IMG/VR virus record: IMGVR_UViG_3300020442_000250
Span: 1-32,889 of that record
Origin: a virus
Direction: 5' to 3' (one strand)
Length of the DNA: 32,889 bases
Each line of letters opens with the position of its first letter. Within the stretch, counting starts at the first letter, position 1. The position numbers and the translations under genes were made by a program. The notes under the pieces were generated by a model. The model was not told the DNA's origin and ran no database searches. It saw only the letters and a list, made by a program, of their open reading frames with translations. This document shows positions 20,469 to 30,901 of the stretch, in pieces.

Positions 20469-22513
20469 GCCGTGTTCAGCAATACCAAGCGTCATTTAGT
20501 ATAGGTGAGATAGACCCTTTATTGAAAGGGCGTATTGACCTACAGCAATACTATACATCTGTCGAAACGGCTAAGAATGTTTTGTTTGAACCACAAGGGG
20601 GTTTTAGCAGACGACCTGGTTTAAAGTTTCTTCTAGACCTTACAAGTGATGGGGCAAACAACAGTCATCATCTAGTGCCTTTTGAGTTTTCATCAGAGAC
20701 TAGTTTTATGGTTGTGATGTCTGCATTCAATTCGACATCAACCATTCGTATGCGGTTCTATAAGAACGGCACGTTACTTACAAACATCAATGGAAGCGGT
20801 AATGCTTATCTGGATTACAGCGTGGGTACTCTTTATAGCGTTAGTAATTTTGATTTAGCCAGGTTAAACTTTACTCAGTCAGCTGATACGTTGATTTGTG
20901 TTCATCCTAACTTTGTGCCTTTCAAACTTGTTAGGGGTGCAACAGACACAACGTGGACAGCAACTAGCCTGTCATCTTCACTGACCGTTCCTAAACACGC
21001 TTTCAGTCTTTCTACGTCCAGTCCATCTGGAACGATAACACCCAGCGGTGTAGATGGAACTGTTACTATTACTGCATCTGCAAGCATCTTCAGCAGCAGC
21101 AATGTAGACCAATTTCTTGAAATAGATAATGGTTTTGGCAGGGCCAGAATAACCAGGTTTAACTCTGCAACTGAGGTTGAGGCAATGGTAGAGATACCAT
21201 TCTTTGACACAGACGCTACAAGTAATTTTATTTTAGAAACAGGCTATGAGGATGCCTGGAGCAACACAAGAGGCTGGCCTTTCACCGCTACTTTCCATGA
21301 AGGTAGATTGTATTTTGGTGGCTCTGATAGTTTGCCTTCAACATTGTTCGGTTCAAAGGTTGCAGACTTTTTTAACTTTAAAGCAGCTGAAGGATTAGAT
21401 GATGATGCTATTAAAATCACGTTATCTACTGATAGCGTTAATACTATTACTGGCTTACGTTCTGGTAGAGATTTACAAATCTTCACCACAGGGGCTGAGT
21501 TTTTTATTCCACAGGGTGATTTAGACCCAATCACACCAGCCAACATTGTTGCTAAGTCTAGTACGAAACGTGGAGCAAAACCTTTCATACGACCTCAGGC
21601 GGCTGAGGGTGGCACGTTGTTTATTCAGCGGTCAGGCAAAGCTGTTCGTGAACTGTTGTTTAGTGACGTAGAACTTTCTTATGTTGCCAACAACATATCT
21701 CTTCTTGCTTCTCATTTATTGATAGACCCAAAGAAGCTGGCACTTAGGTCAGCAACTGATACTACTGAAGGCGATTTGTTCCTGGTAGTAAACGGAACGG
21801 ACACAACTGGGTATCGTGCATCTAGCCTTACACATACAGGTGAGATAGCTGCATTTATGTTGAACAAAGGGCAGAACATTGTAGCACCATCACACTTTGT
21901 TACAGATGGTGACTTTGTTGATGTTGGCGTTGATATTGATGACATTTATGTAATTGTCAAAAGAACTATAGGTGGCTCTGCTAAATACTACTTAGAAATA
22001 TTTGATGATGACTTTACGACAGATAGCGCAGTCCAACATTCGCCTAGCTTTGGTTCTACCACCTACAGTGGTCACTCCCATATTGATGGCAAGACAGCAA
22101 AAGTAATTAGAGATGACATTGTTGATGCGGATGTAACAGTCTCATCTGGCAACATAACAACTGCTGCTGTGCCTTTGAGTTATGTAGAAGCAGGGCTTGA
22201 TTATACCGTTGAGGTAAAAACCAATCCAGTAGAGTTAAGATTACCTAGTGGCTCTGTTGCTAGTCAACAGAAACGAATTGTAGAGGTAACACCAAACTTA
22301 TTTCTAACGCAGAACTTAACGATAAATGGCAACACAACTCCCTTGCAACAAACAGGTGCAAGTGGCAGCGGTGGTGTTCCTAATTTTACAGGCAAGAAAA
22401 AAGTAAGTGGCCTTCTTGGGTACTCCAGGGATGCACAAATAACCATAAGCCAGAACCAGCCAGTCTTTATGACGGTTCTGAGTTTAGATTACAAAGTGAG
22501 TGTAGGACAATGA
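20465..22513 (+). CDS. tail tubular protein B (T7 gp12-like tail nozzle), 682 aa
   Basis: The N-terminus SRVQQYQASFSIGEIDPLLK and AKNVLFEPQGGFSRRPGLKF are hallmarks of podovirus nozzle proteins (gp12-like). The remainder is beta-rich with many Ser/Thr/Asn. The segment EGRLYFGGSDSLPSTLFGSK (about 279-298) is another conserved family element. It builds the tail nozzle that carries the fibres and guides DNA ejection. It overlaps neighbours by four bases on each side. Confidence 0.93.
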   Translation: MSRVQQYQASFSIGEIDPLLKGRIDLQQYYTSVETAKNVLFEPQGGFSRRPGLKFLLDLTSDGANNSHHLVPFEFSSETSFMVVMSAFNSTSTIRMRFYKNGTLLTNINGSGNAYLDYSVGTLYSVSNFDLARLNFTQSADTLICVHPNFVPFKLVRGATDTTWTATSLSSSLTVPKHAFSLSTSSPSGTITPSGVDGTVTITASASIFSSSNVDQFLEIDNGFGRARITRFNSATEVEAMVEIPFFDTDATSNFILETGYEDAWSNTRGWPFTATFHEGRLYFGGSDSLPSTLFGSKVADFFNFKAAEGLDDDAIKITLSTDSVNTITGLRSGRDLQIFTTGAEFFIPQGDLDPITPANIVAKSSTKRGAKPFIRPQAAEGGTLFIQRSGKAVRELLFSDVELSYVANNISLLASHLLIDPKKLALRSATDTTEGDLFLVVNGTDTTGYRASSLTHTGEIAAFMLNKGQNIVAPSHFVTDGDFVDVGVDIDDIYVIVKRTIGGSAKYYLEIFDDDFTTDSAVQHSPSFGSTTYSGHSHIDGKTAKVIRDDIVDADVTVSSGNITTAAVPLSYVEAGLDYTVEVKTNPVELRLPSGSVASQQKRIVEVTPNLFLTQNLTINGNTTPLQQTGASGSGGVPNFTGKKKVSGLLGYSRDAQITISQNQPVFMTVLSLDYKVSVGQ

Positions 22514-23091
22514 GCGGCCCAACTTTAGCAGTAATGGCAATCGCATCAGCTGTCGTTGGCGGCTATGCACAAATACAAGCAGCCAAGGCGCAGCGTACTA
22601 TGTACAACCGTCAGGCTCAAATCACAGAAAGACAATCAAAATTAGATGGCCTTGCTTATAAACAGCAAGGTGTAAATGCTTTGAAGAAAATGAACAGGGT
22701 ATTGGCAGCTAATACAGCAAGGGCAGCAGCAGGCAATCTAGACCCTTTCTCCTCAGGAGATAGCCACGATGTTATTGCAACCTACAACCTTAGACAAGGT
22801 GTAAATGATTTTACCATAGCAAGAGATAATCAAACTATCGCTGAGAAGATGGGTAAGTTTCAAGCAGACAACTATCGTTATGCAGGCCAGGTAGCTGTTT
22901 CAAATGCCAAGACCATGGCGGCAGTTAACATTGGTATGTCCTTTGTTACAGCTGGTCAGGTATATGGCACCGAAGGTTTATCAGGAATGTTTCAGACGGC
23001 AAGTGCCGCTCCAACCGTAATAAAACCAACAACATCGTCAATGGCGGTTCCAGGGGTTGGAGGCTATTCGCCAACAACAATGTTTGGGTAG
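22510..23091 (+). CDS. internal virion protein B-like (T7 gp14-like), 193 aa
   Basis: A hydrophobic N-terminal segment (TLAVMAIASAVVGGYAQIQA, residues 4-23) is followed by a long helical region (KAQRTMYNRQAQITERQSKL) and a Gly/Ala-rich C-terminus. This resembles gp14-like ejected proteins that form the outer-membrane part of the DNA-ejection conduit in T7. It is ATGA-coupled to the nozzle gene and precedes three large virion proteins, matching the T7 order. Confidence 0.82.
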   Translation: MSGPTLAVMAIASAVVGGYAQIQAAKAQRTMYNRQAQITERQSKLDGLAYKQQGVNALKKMNRVLAANTARAAAGNLDPFSSGDSHDVIATYNLRQGVNDFTIARDNQTIAEKMGKFQADNYRYAGQVAVSNAKTMAAVNIGMSFVTAGQVYGTEGLSGMFQTASAAPTVIKPTTSSMAVPGVGGYSPTTMFG

Positions 23092-23097
23092 ATAACG

Positions 23098-24948
23098 ATG
23101 GCAGAGCAACTTAGATATGAACAGCAACTACAGCGGCTAAATATGCCGAATGTAGATTTTGCTGCTGAAAAAGAAATAGCCAGAGGCTACCAGCAGATAT
23201 CTAACAAGCTAGACCAAATGTCTAATTTCTTTATGCGTCAAGCTGAAGGGATGGCAAAGATTGAGGGTGCCGAATACGGTGCAGAGAATGCGCCTACCAA
23301 ACAACAAATTGAAGATGCAAAGTCTACAGGCGTTGAACTAGAACTGCCTGGAGATAAATTTACTGTATATGGCAGGGCTGCACAGAATGCCGCTCTTACA
23401 TCTGTGTATGATGATATAACCCTAGCAGCTAAGACACAAATACTTACCGACCTTACAGATTACGAGAAAAGAGAGTTAGACCCATCAGGGCTGCAAGAAA
23501 AGTTTAATACCATCATTGATGGCTATGCAGCTACCTTTGATGAAACCTCACCAGCTTTAGCTAAAAAGTTTCGTGCTGAGTTAGGTCTGTACGCTTATGG
23601 TAAAGTAAGCACAGAAAGCAGCGCATTTATTAAAAGGGAAAAAGACCAGCGTATTGCTACATATGCCACAGCAGCTGAACTATTCCTAGACAACGGTTTG
23701 CGTACATTGATGCTTGGTGCCGTTAATCAAACAAATATTGTAGATACAGGAGAGGTAGAAGAAACAGCAACTTCTGCTGAAACTGTATCTGAATTAATTG
23801 TTACAGAAAAAAAGAAGATGCTGACTGGTGCTATTAGTGTAGGTATGTCATCCTCCCAGGTTAAAATTCTTGCTGATGCATTTGATGCTAGGGTTCTACA
23901 GATACAATCCAATCTTGTTCTAGAGGAGATGTATGCACAGGGGTCAGCTAACAGAGGCTCTTTCTATAAGAGGGTCAAGCTGGCTATTGAGAAAGGTGCT
24001 AACAGTCCACAGGCAAAAGGACTACCGCCTAGCGTACAGGCAGCTATCTTCTCTACAAAGGCAGACGACAGACAAACCATCCTGAACAACTTGCGTGAAG
24101 GATGGAATGCAATCATGGACGACCAAACAAAACAAATTTCTACAACAAACACCATCAGAGAAAATGATGTTGGTATAGCAACCAGGAACTTTGGCCTTGC
24201 TGTAACGGACTACGCTAAAGCAGGCAATGAGGAACAGCTTAGTGGTGCCTTGAATAGAATGGACATTAACCTAGAGTTCATAAGAGTAAATGACCCTGGC
24301 AGCTATGAAGAATACAAAAGAACGTATGACTTAATTACTGGGCCTAACAGCACCAAAGGTTTTGCTCTGCGTAATGACATCAACACAGAGGTTTTGTTTG
24401 AGACTGATATGCAGAGGGTAAACCCTTTGTACACAATGAATGATGTAAACAAAGCACTAAACGACAAGAAGATTACTTTTGAGTATTACAAGAAGGTGCT
24501 TGCTACTTACAACACCATTTACGATGCAGAATTTTCTGATGCAATCAAACGGATGAAAGAAGAACTAGGCGTACCAGCTGATATGTACCTAGACAAGACC
24601 TGGCTTAAAAGCCAAGAGGCAAACATCATTTCGTCAGCTATAGCACAGATGCGAGAGGCAAGAAGGAATGATACCACAGGCACGTTTGATGCAGACAAGT
24701 GGGTAACAGACAATCTGCCTAATCTTATTAGAACACAGATACCAGGCAGTGGCGGTGACGAAACGGCTACAGTTACAGAAGCTAGTAAGTACACCAGACG
24801 TAGTGTTGTAATGATGATACAGACACTTGCAAACGATGGCACTAACCCAGACAGGCTAGAATACTTTGAAGACTTGCTCGAAAGAGTAAACCAGCTTATG
24901 GCACAGCCTGGTTTTGACCAAACTAAATTACCAGGGTGGGTTCAGTAA
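23098..24948 (+). CDS. internal virion protein, 616 aa
   Basis: The product is predominantly helical and Gln/Ala/Lys-rich (for example YEQQLQRLNMPNVDFAAEKE at the N-terminus), with no signal peptide. Position and layout correspond to T7 gp15-like ejected core proteins, which line the ejection tube across the periplasm. I see no enzymatic motif. It starts 6 bases after the gp14-like gene and ends in a TAATG overlap with the next. Confidence 0.78.
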   Translation: MAEQLRYEQQLQRLNMPNVDFAAEKEIARGYQQISNKLDQMSNFFMRQAEGMAKIEGAEYGAENAPTKQQIEDAKSTGVELELPGDKFTVYGRAAQNAALTSVYDDITLAAKTQILTDLTDYEKRELDPSGLQEKFNTIIDGYAATFDETSPALAKKFRAELGLYAYGKVSTESSAFIKREKDQRIATYATAAELFLDNGLRTLMLGAVNQTNIVDTGEVEETATSAETVSELIVTEKKKMLTGAISVGMSSSQVKILADAFDARVLQIQSNLVLEEMYAQGSANRGSFYKRVKLAIEKGANSPQAKGLPPSVQAAIFSTKADDRQTILNNLREGWNAIMDDQTKQISTTNTIRENDVGIATRNFGLAVTDYAKAGNEEQLSGALNRMDINLEFIRVNDPGSYEEYKRTYDLITGPNSTKGFALRNDINTEVLFETDMQRVNPLYTMNDVNKALNDKKITFEYYKKVLATYNTIYDAEFSDAIKRMKEELGVPADMYLDKTWLKSQEANIISSAIAQMREARRNDTTGTFDADKWVTDNLPNLIRTQIPGSGGDETATVTEASKYTRRSVVMMIQTLANDGTNPDRLEYFEDLLERVNQLMAQPGFDQTKLPGWVQ

Positions 24949-27554
24949 TGGCTGATATTTTTAAAAAAACATTTGATGAGGTTTACTTTGGTAGCAATTC
25001 TAGCAAAGGCGAGAATGGCGAATATTCTATTTACCGTGACAAAAATACTGGTGAGGTAAAATATTATCCTGGTGGAGAACTCCCCTTGAAGCGTGGCCTT
25101 CCTGAGAATATTGAGGAAGGTACACCAGAAGCATTTGCTTACAAACAAGAACAGATAGATGTTTGGGGATTGCCTGGAGAGATTATTTCTGATGACAACA
25201 TTGCAGCAATAAAGAAACAACGACAAGAGACAGTCATCACTGACCCTGACTGGGCCAGGGCATCTAAGATGCTCTACAGCTACATGGAGCCAGACGGTAA
25301 AGACTTTACCTCAGACAAAGAAGCAGCGGAATGGGGTATTGATTTTATGTCCTCGTTTGAAAACAACTTTGGTCACATGGTTGTTGATATTAACAGGATG
25401 GAGAATGCACCGCCACAAATGTGGCACGCTATGTACTATCTAATGGAGACAGCTGACCGTGACGGTCTACTGTTTAAAAACTTCAAGAAAGGTTTGTATT
25501 ACACACTTACAGACGTAACAAACCTGGTTGGCCTTGGAACTATGGGTATTGGCCTTATTGGTAAGCAAGCTGGTAAGCAGCTTACTAAGGTAGGTTTTAA
25601 GGAAGCACTGAAACGTATTGTAATGTCTAAGCCTGATGCATCTGATTTGTTCATGATGGCTGAGGGTGCAACATATGCTGGTGGCTTTAACCTTGCTCAA
25701 CAAACCGTAAGAGAAGGCGCAGGCAAGCAAGACGGAATAAATATAGGTGAGGCAGCTACAGCTACAACTGTAGGCACTGTGGCTGGCCCTGTACTCAATA
25801 GGGCTGGTCAAGGTGTTATGGAAGGCGGCAAGCGGTTATTCAATGCAGCTGGCGACCTGGTATCACCAGAGACAAAGGCAGCGCAAAACGTAGGTGAGAT
25901 TATTGATGACACTGTGGGTGTAGACCCTAATGCATTTACACCAGTTAGTGTTACAGACCCTAAGAGGGTGGGAACTACAGGCCAATACATTGGCGCACCT
26001 AAAGGATTAGATACACCAGGCAAACTAGGTGCAATGCGTAGGAATATGGTGAACATTGCCAAGCAGGGCGAGCAAGGACGTTTCTGGTATGAGCGTTCTA
26101 GTGAGGCAATCCTTGATGCAGTTAATGGTGACAAGGACGCAGCTGACAAGATTGCACAAGCTATTGCTATTACTAGCGGTGGTCAAACACCAGTCATGTC
26201 AAACTTTGAGTTTGCTATTCAGGCTTACAATATGTGGAAGCAAGGCAAAGAGATTGTAACAGGACGTTTCCCAACGGCTATGGGGCCAAGACTTCAAACA
26301 GTGTTTGATGGCGGTAGCTGGGAAGGACGTAAGACTAACACCTTCTACAACAACGTCATGGTAGGCATTGACCCCACTAGGTCACAGGGTGTGACTGTAG
26401 ATATGCACATGATGCGTGTGTTTGGTTTCGATAGCGACAACCCAACACCAGCACAGTATGAGTTTGTTGAGAACGAAGTAAACAGAGTAGCTAACAAACT
26501 AGGATGGACACCTTACCAAACCCAGGCAGCTATGTGGGTAGTGCAGAAAGCCAACAAGGAAGGTAAGTCTGTTAAAGAGATGTCTTTTGACTACAAAGAC
26601 GCACTAGAGAATACGCTAGGACAAATCTCCTGGGAGACTAAGCCATCAGCATCTAGTGGTCACATGAAAGAAATATTTGATGCGCCATTAAATCAGCAAG
26701 CAGAATATCATTTCACAATGTCCAAAGCCTTAACAGGTGACGATGGTGTTGACCTTATAGCTAAAGAGTTTGGTCTACTATCACCAGGCAGCTTTGATGC
26801 ACCTGGTGTATTTGAAGGTGTGCTAAGTCCAGGCACTCAAACCTATGCTCTTATGCCCAAGAAATACAAGGGCCAGCCAGGTGAGGTTGATGAGGCTACG
26901 CTAGAACTTGTGAAGATGTACTCTGTTGCTAGAGGCATTTTATTGAAACAAGATGGTGTTGGTTTCCACCGTCCTTTCTATAAGAAAGGTACAGCAAAAA
27001 AAGATATGAATGGCTTTGATGTAAATGTTGGCAGACCATTTACTGAAGCAGAGATTATCCAGCTAGATAAACTAATCCAAGAAAAAACAGGCATGGATTT
27101 CCTAAGTCCAGTGTCTACAGAAAATGGCGTAAGGCTTCTAAACTTCACAGATGGTCAAGAGGGTCAGATACCTAATGTAGATTATCAGCGCATGATATTA
27201 GAGGCACTTGATATTTTTGAGATATCTGATATAAAAAGAGAAGGTGGTATGCAAGTTAAGCAATTCAAGGCTCAACTTGGATATGTAGCAAATAATTGGA
27301 AAGAGGCACCAAATGGCGAAATATACCTTAGAGATAGCTTCCCAGGACGACCCGATTTACAACGAAGGGTTCAAGCTGTCGTCTCCAAGTTTATCGACAA
27401 TGTCCAAGCAGTCGATGACGAGTTCACAGCCAAGTACGGCTGGAGCCAAGGCGACTATAACACCAAGTACAGAGGACAACAGCCTGGAAGTGAAAGTAAC
27501 ACTGGAGGAGTAGACACAACTACACCTCCTGTAAACAATGAGGGGGGTGAATAG
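24948..27554 (+). CDS. large internal/ejected virion protein with DNA-glycosylase-like centre, 868 aa
   Basis: The TAATG overlap at 24948 and the poor context of an in-frame GTG 12 bases upstream favour this start. The N-terminal third is helical with a glycine-rich hydrophobic stretch (VTNLVGLGTMGIGLIG, about residues 187-202). The centre (about 395-530) contains AIAITSGGQTPVMSNFEFAI, KTNTFYNNVM and GVTVDMHMMRVFG (Val484-Asp485-Met-His487), which resembles helix-hairpin-helix DNA-glycosylase-like modules in phage proteins. The C-terminal part is uncharacterised. It is probably ejected with the DNA; the enzymatic activity is inference. Confidence 0.72.
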   Translation: MADIFKKTFDEVYFGSNSSKGENGEYSIYRDKNTGEVKYYPGGELPLKRGLPENIEEGTPEAFAYKQEQIDVWGLPGEIISDDNIAAIKKQRQETVITDPDWARASKMLYSYMEPDGKDFTSDKEAAEWGIDFMSSFENNFGHMVVDINRMENAPPQMWHAMYYLMETADRDGLLFKNFKKGLYYTLTDVTNLVGLGTMGIGLIGKQAGKQLTKVGFKEALKRIVMSKPDASDLFMMAEGATYAGGFNLAQQTVREGAGKQDGINIGEAATATTVGTVAGPVLNRAGQGVMEGGKRLFNAAGDLVSPETKAAQNVGEIIDDTVGVDPNAFTPVSVTDPKRVGTTGQYIGAPKGLDTPGKLGAMRRNMVNIAKQGEQGRFWYERSSEAILDAVNGDKDAADKIAQAIAITSGGQTPVMSNFEFAIQAYNMWKQGKEIVTGRFPTAMGPRLQTVFDGGSWEGRKTNTFYNNVMVGIDPTRSQGVTVDMHMMRVFGFDSDNPTPAQYEFVENEVNRVANKLGWTPYQTQAAMWVVQKANKEGKSVKEMSFDYKDALENTLGQISWETKPSASSGHMKEIFDAPLNQQAEYHFTMSKALTGDDGVDLIAKEFGLLSPGSFDAPGVFEGVLSPGTQTYALMPKKYKGQPGEVDEATLELVKMYSVARGILLKQDGVGFHRPFYKKGTAKKDMNGFDVNVGRPFTEAEIIQLDKLIQEKTGMDFLSPVSTENGVRLLNFTDGQEGQIPNVDYQRMILEALDIFEISDIKREGGMQVKQFKAQLGYVANNWKEAPNGEIYLRDSFPGRPDLQRRVQAVVSKFIDNVQAVDDEFTAKYGWSQGDYNTKYRGQQPGSESNTGGVDTTTPPVNNEGGE
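27504..27529 (+). other. hairpin at the 3' end of the 868-aa gene
   Basis: GGAGG-A-GTAG-ACACAA-CTAC-A-CCTCC folds into nine pairs around one A-A mismatch. It lies inside the coding end, 24 bases upstream of the GTG start of the next gene. It has no T-run. It could mask or expose GGAGG or serve as an RNA-processing site. Confidence 0.5.
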
Positions 27555-30500
27555 TGTCTATACCTAAAGACGAAATTGACAAAACAAGCATTCTAACTGA
27601 GCCTGTTAACCCCACAGAAACATCTAGTGTAGATGGGCCACCAGTCATTGATGGCACAGGCAAAGAAGCTGACCCTAACTTTATTAGCCCTGTACAAACA
27701 GATGAGAACCAGGAAATCCAGGTTGCTGGTCTTGGTAGCAACATTACAAAAAAAGCAACTAGGGTAATAACAGATGGCGTAGATGCCTGGACAGATTTTT
27801 TTGGCGGTACAGATGTAACTCAATCGCCTAATCAAAAAAAGAAAGTAACGGCAACTATCAAAGGTGACAGCCCTGTAGCTACTGTTGATACAGAAGGCAC
27901 TGTTGTTATTCGTCCTATGTCTATGGAGGAACTAACAGCTGTCAAGCAATATATGGGCCGTGATGACATCGACTTTGATGTAGTCTTACCCAACTTAAAA
28001 AATATAGACAGCCAGCTATCTGGCGATACAGCTGACGTTCAGTTTAAGAAACTGATTGCAGCAATGTATGAGCATTACAAAAAGACAACAGGCCCAGATG
28101 GAAAGCCTTTGTTACAAAAGGGTGAGCGTGGGTTTGCTCAGATTATTGAAGACGCAAACAAGATTGGCTCTGTAGATATTATGTTGCAGCTGCTAGAGCG
28201 AGAGCCTGGTAAGCGTTTGTTTAATGATGCCCAACTACTAGCTGCAAGACGTACAGTATTGTCTTTTGAGATTATGGCTCAGAAGCAACTAAAGAAATGG
28301 GAAAAGACAGGCAGCCAGGTTGATTTAGCTTCAGCATTACAAGCCTTAAATATCAGCGCATATGCACAGATACAGCTTACTGGCGCACAGGAGGACATTG
28401 CTAGGGCATTGGTATCTAATCGTATCATTGCGTCACCAGGCAAGGCTCGTATCAACTCACTTAAAACCTGGATGGATACAAACACTGTATCTGATTTTTC
28501 AGCAACAATCACAGACAAGAATGTAGGAGAGTTTCTTGAAGCCAATGGCGGTGAAGAGGCTGTCATGTCTATGCTGTATGCATACAAGAACCTACCCAAC
28601 GATGCATCTAGAAACAAATTTCTACGCAACACATTCTTAGAGACAGCCAAGCTAACACCTAAAATGATTATGGAAATCTACCAGACGGCCCTACTGTCTT
28701 CTGGCGTGACCCATGCATACAACGCAGCTGGCACAACCGTTATGATGGAAATGCAAATGATAGAGCGTTTCTTGATGGGCGAGTTTGGTGAAGGTATGCA
28801 AATGCTAAAGGCTCATGCAACGTACTTCCCTCAAGCACTAATGGCTATGTCTCACGCACTGATTTACGAAAAGTCAAAAGTAGAAAATGTATCAAAGCTA
28901 GATGTAGACGGTAGGTCTATATCTCGTCATGCTTTTGGTTTGCGTAACAGGCTAATGGGTGAGGGTGGCGGTAATATTGAAAGCGCAGCTTCTATGGCTA
29001 TAGATGGCTTTGGCATTTCAATGAGGGCTTTAGGCTATAGACCAATGATAGCCATAGATGAATTTTTTAAGACTATGGGCAGGGGCATGGAATTGTCAAC
29101 TATCGCTCATAGGGCTGGTTCTGATGCAAGAAAAGCTACAACTGATAAGCTAAAGGCAGAAGGCAAAGATGCTGAGTTTATTAAAACGGAAGCACAAAAA
29201 TCATACAAGATAGCTTACACAAAAACTTTGAATAGCCAGGAAGCGTTTGAGGAAGCATCTGAGTTTGCACGAATGATTACGTTCCAGGATGATTTGCCTG
29301 GTACATTGGGTAAAGCAAATGGCTTCTTTAACAATCCGCTTATAAAGATATGGGTGCCATTCTACAGAACGCCTACACAAATTGTAAGGCGTGTGTCTGA
29401 ACGCACACCTCTAGCATTTATGATGCCTTCAGTATTAAAAGATAAAATTCTTCAAGGCAGTCCTAGAGAGCGTAAAGAGGCTTTTGTTCGTATCAGCACA
29501 GGCATGATGCTGTTCGGTACTACTATGTATTATGCTTCTGGTGGTGGTAGTGATGATTTTGTAATTACAGGCTATGGGCCTCGTGACCCTGACATTCGTA
29601 GACGTTGGCTAGAAAACAACGAACCGTACAGCATTGGCCTTAAAAACCCAGAGACTGGTGACTGGGAGTTTATATCTTACGCAAGGTATGACCCTGTAGC
29701 TGGTACGCTGGCTATGGCGGCTGATGCTACTGACATCATCTACAACACAGACGATGACGATACACTACTAGATATTATGATTGGTGGCGGCACAGCTACC
29801 ATGAAATACACGGCTACTGCTTTGCCTATGACACAGTTTATAGGTGAGATGGTAAATGTTGCTGGTGCAAAGTATGAAAGCCATGAGAGTAAGGTAGAGC
29901 GTATTACACAGCTATTAGCCAAACAAGTCTTTATGGCTGGCGGCATTGTAAAAGAACACGTTATGTCTGGCGGTATTGGTGGTGTGCAGCTAAAAGGCAG
30001 TATTGAGCGGTCAGGTCTAGGCGAAGGCACACAGTTTGGTGACATGACCCTGGGCAGTGAGTTTGGCTCAAGCATCATTCCACAAGACCAATACAAAGAT
30101 ATTCCTTTCTGGGATAGACCTACTGGCCTATATCCTATTACCAGGGCTTACTATGAGATGTTGAACAGCATTTGTTCTAAGACATCTGGTTGTTCTTCTG
30201 AACTACCCCCTAAGGTAAACCGCTGGAATGAGCCTATGCCTCAGACAAGAGGCACTGGTTGGGAGTTTGTTCAGCCGTACAGGATAATGAACAAGCCTGG
30301 TGCTGACATCATTAACAAAGAACTAGAAGATTTGAACTACGGCTTTCCAAGGCTATCCATTACTATGGGTGAGCCTATGATTAAGCTAAATGCAGAGCAA
30401 TATGCTAGGTATGTAGAACTATACAACGACCCATCTAAATCACCTTTTGCTAAGGAATACTTTAAGCTGGGTGTTTACACTGGTGGTGAAAGCCTGATGC

Positions 30501-30844
30501 CACCGTCAGCTATTGAAGCTATGACTGACATCCTGGAAAACAGGTCTACCAATCAATACGATGATATGCAGATGCTGAACAACGTAACCCAGGGTTATGT
30601 GTTGGTGCCATCTTCTAGAAAGCACAAGATAGATATTCTGAACGGTGTAGACAGCGAATACAAGTCATACGCCAAGGCACTAATGCTATTTGAGTATCCT
30701 GAACTACAAGCCCTTGTGCAGCAGCGTGACAGCTTCAAAGAAGAGATGGGAAGGAACCCACGACTATTGGTCAAACCTACTGGTTCGGAAATAGTTAACG
30801 CACAAGAAGGGAACATAAAGAGGTTATTTGGGGTAACAGAATGA
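27554..30844 (+). CDS. large polyvalent-type internal virion protein, 1096 aa
   Basis: The start is GTG overlapping the previous TAG by one base, with GGGGGGTGAATA upstream. It is the longest gene. The N-terminus is polar and acidic. The middle and C-terminal parts are helical. Around residues 590-610, FFNNPLIKIWVPFYRTPTQI resembles the LPD38-type domain of phage polyvalent proteins (a family assignment I hold with moderate confidence). A hydrophobic stretch (STGMMLFGTTMYYASGG) follows at about 647-663. It most likely enters the host with the DNA and aids transfer, playing the role of T7 gp16. No transglycosylase motif is evident. Confidence 0.75.
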   Translation: MSIPKDEIDKTSILTEPVNPTETSSVDGPPVIDGTGKEADPNFISPVQTDENQEIQVAGLGSNITKKATRVITDGVDAWTDFFGGTDVTQSPNQKKKVTATIKGDSPVATVDTEGTVVIRPMSMEELTAVKQYMGRDDIDFDVVLPNLKNIDSQLSGDTADVQFKKLIAAMYEHYKKTTGPDGKPLLQKGERGFAQIIEDANKIGSVDIMLQLLEREPGKRLFNDAQLLAARRTVLSFEIMAQKQLKKWEKTGSQVDLASALQALNISAYAQIQLTGAQEDIARALVSNRIIASPGKARINSLKTWMDTNTVSDFSATITDKNVGEFLEANGGEEAVMSMLYAYKNLPNDASRNKFLRNTFLETAKLTPKMIMEIYQTALLSSGVTHAYNAAGTTVMMEMQMIERFLMGEFGEGMQMLKAHATYFPQALMAMSHALIYEKSKVENVSKLDVDGRSISRHAFGLRNRLMGEGGGNIESAASMAIDGFGISMRALGYRPMIAIDEFFKTMGRGMELSTIAHRAGSDARKATTDKLKAEGKDAEFIKTEAQKSYKIAYTKTLNSQEAFEEASEFARMITFQDDLPGTLGKANGFFNNPLIKIWVPFYRTPTQIVRRVSERTPLAFMMPSVLKDKILQGSPRERKEAFVRISTGMMLFGTTMYYASGGGSDDFVITGYGPRDPDIRRRWLENNEPYSIGLKNPETGDWEFISYARYDPVAGTLAMAADATDIIYNTDDDDTLLDIMIGGGTATMKYTATALPMTQFIGEMVNVAGAKYESHESKVERITQLLAKQVFMAGGIVKEHVMSGGIGGVQLKGSIERSGLGEGTQFGDMTLGSEFGSSIIPQDQYKDIPFWDRPTGLYPITRAYYEMLNSICSKTSGCSSELPPKVNRWNEPMPQTRGTGWEFVQPYRIMNKPGADIINKELEDLNYGFPRLSITMGEPMIKLNAEQYARYVELYNDPSKSPFAKEYFKLGVYTGGESLMPPSAIEAMTDILENRSTNQYDDMQMLNNVTQGYVLVPSSRKHKIDILNGVDSEYKSYAKALMLFEYPELQALVQQRDSFKEEMGRNPRLLVKPTGSEIVNAQEGNIKRLFGVTE

Positions 30845-30856
30845 TTATGTTCTCGA

Positions 30857-30885
30857 TTGAGCAAAATGCAAAAATATTGTATATT
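30857..30885 (+). promoter_or_regulatory. promoter for tail fibre gene
   Basis: TTGAGC (30857-30862), a 17-base spacer and TATATT (30880-30885) lie in the 57-base gap before the fibre gene. A GAGGT ribosome site follows at about 30891. The AT-rich gap in an otherwise overlapping gene array supports a regulatory role. Confidence 0.5.
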
Positions 30886-30901
30886 CTTGATGAGGTAAAC
30901 T

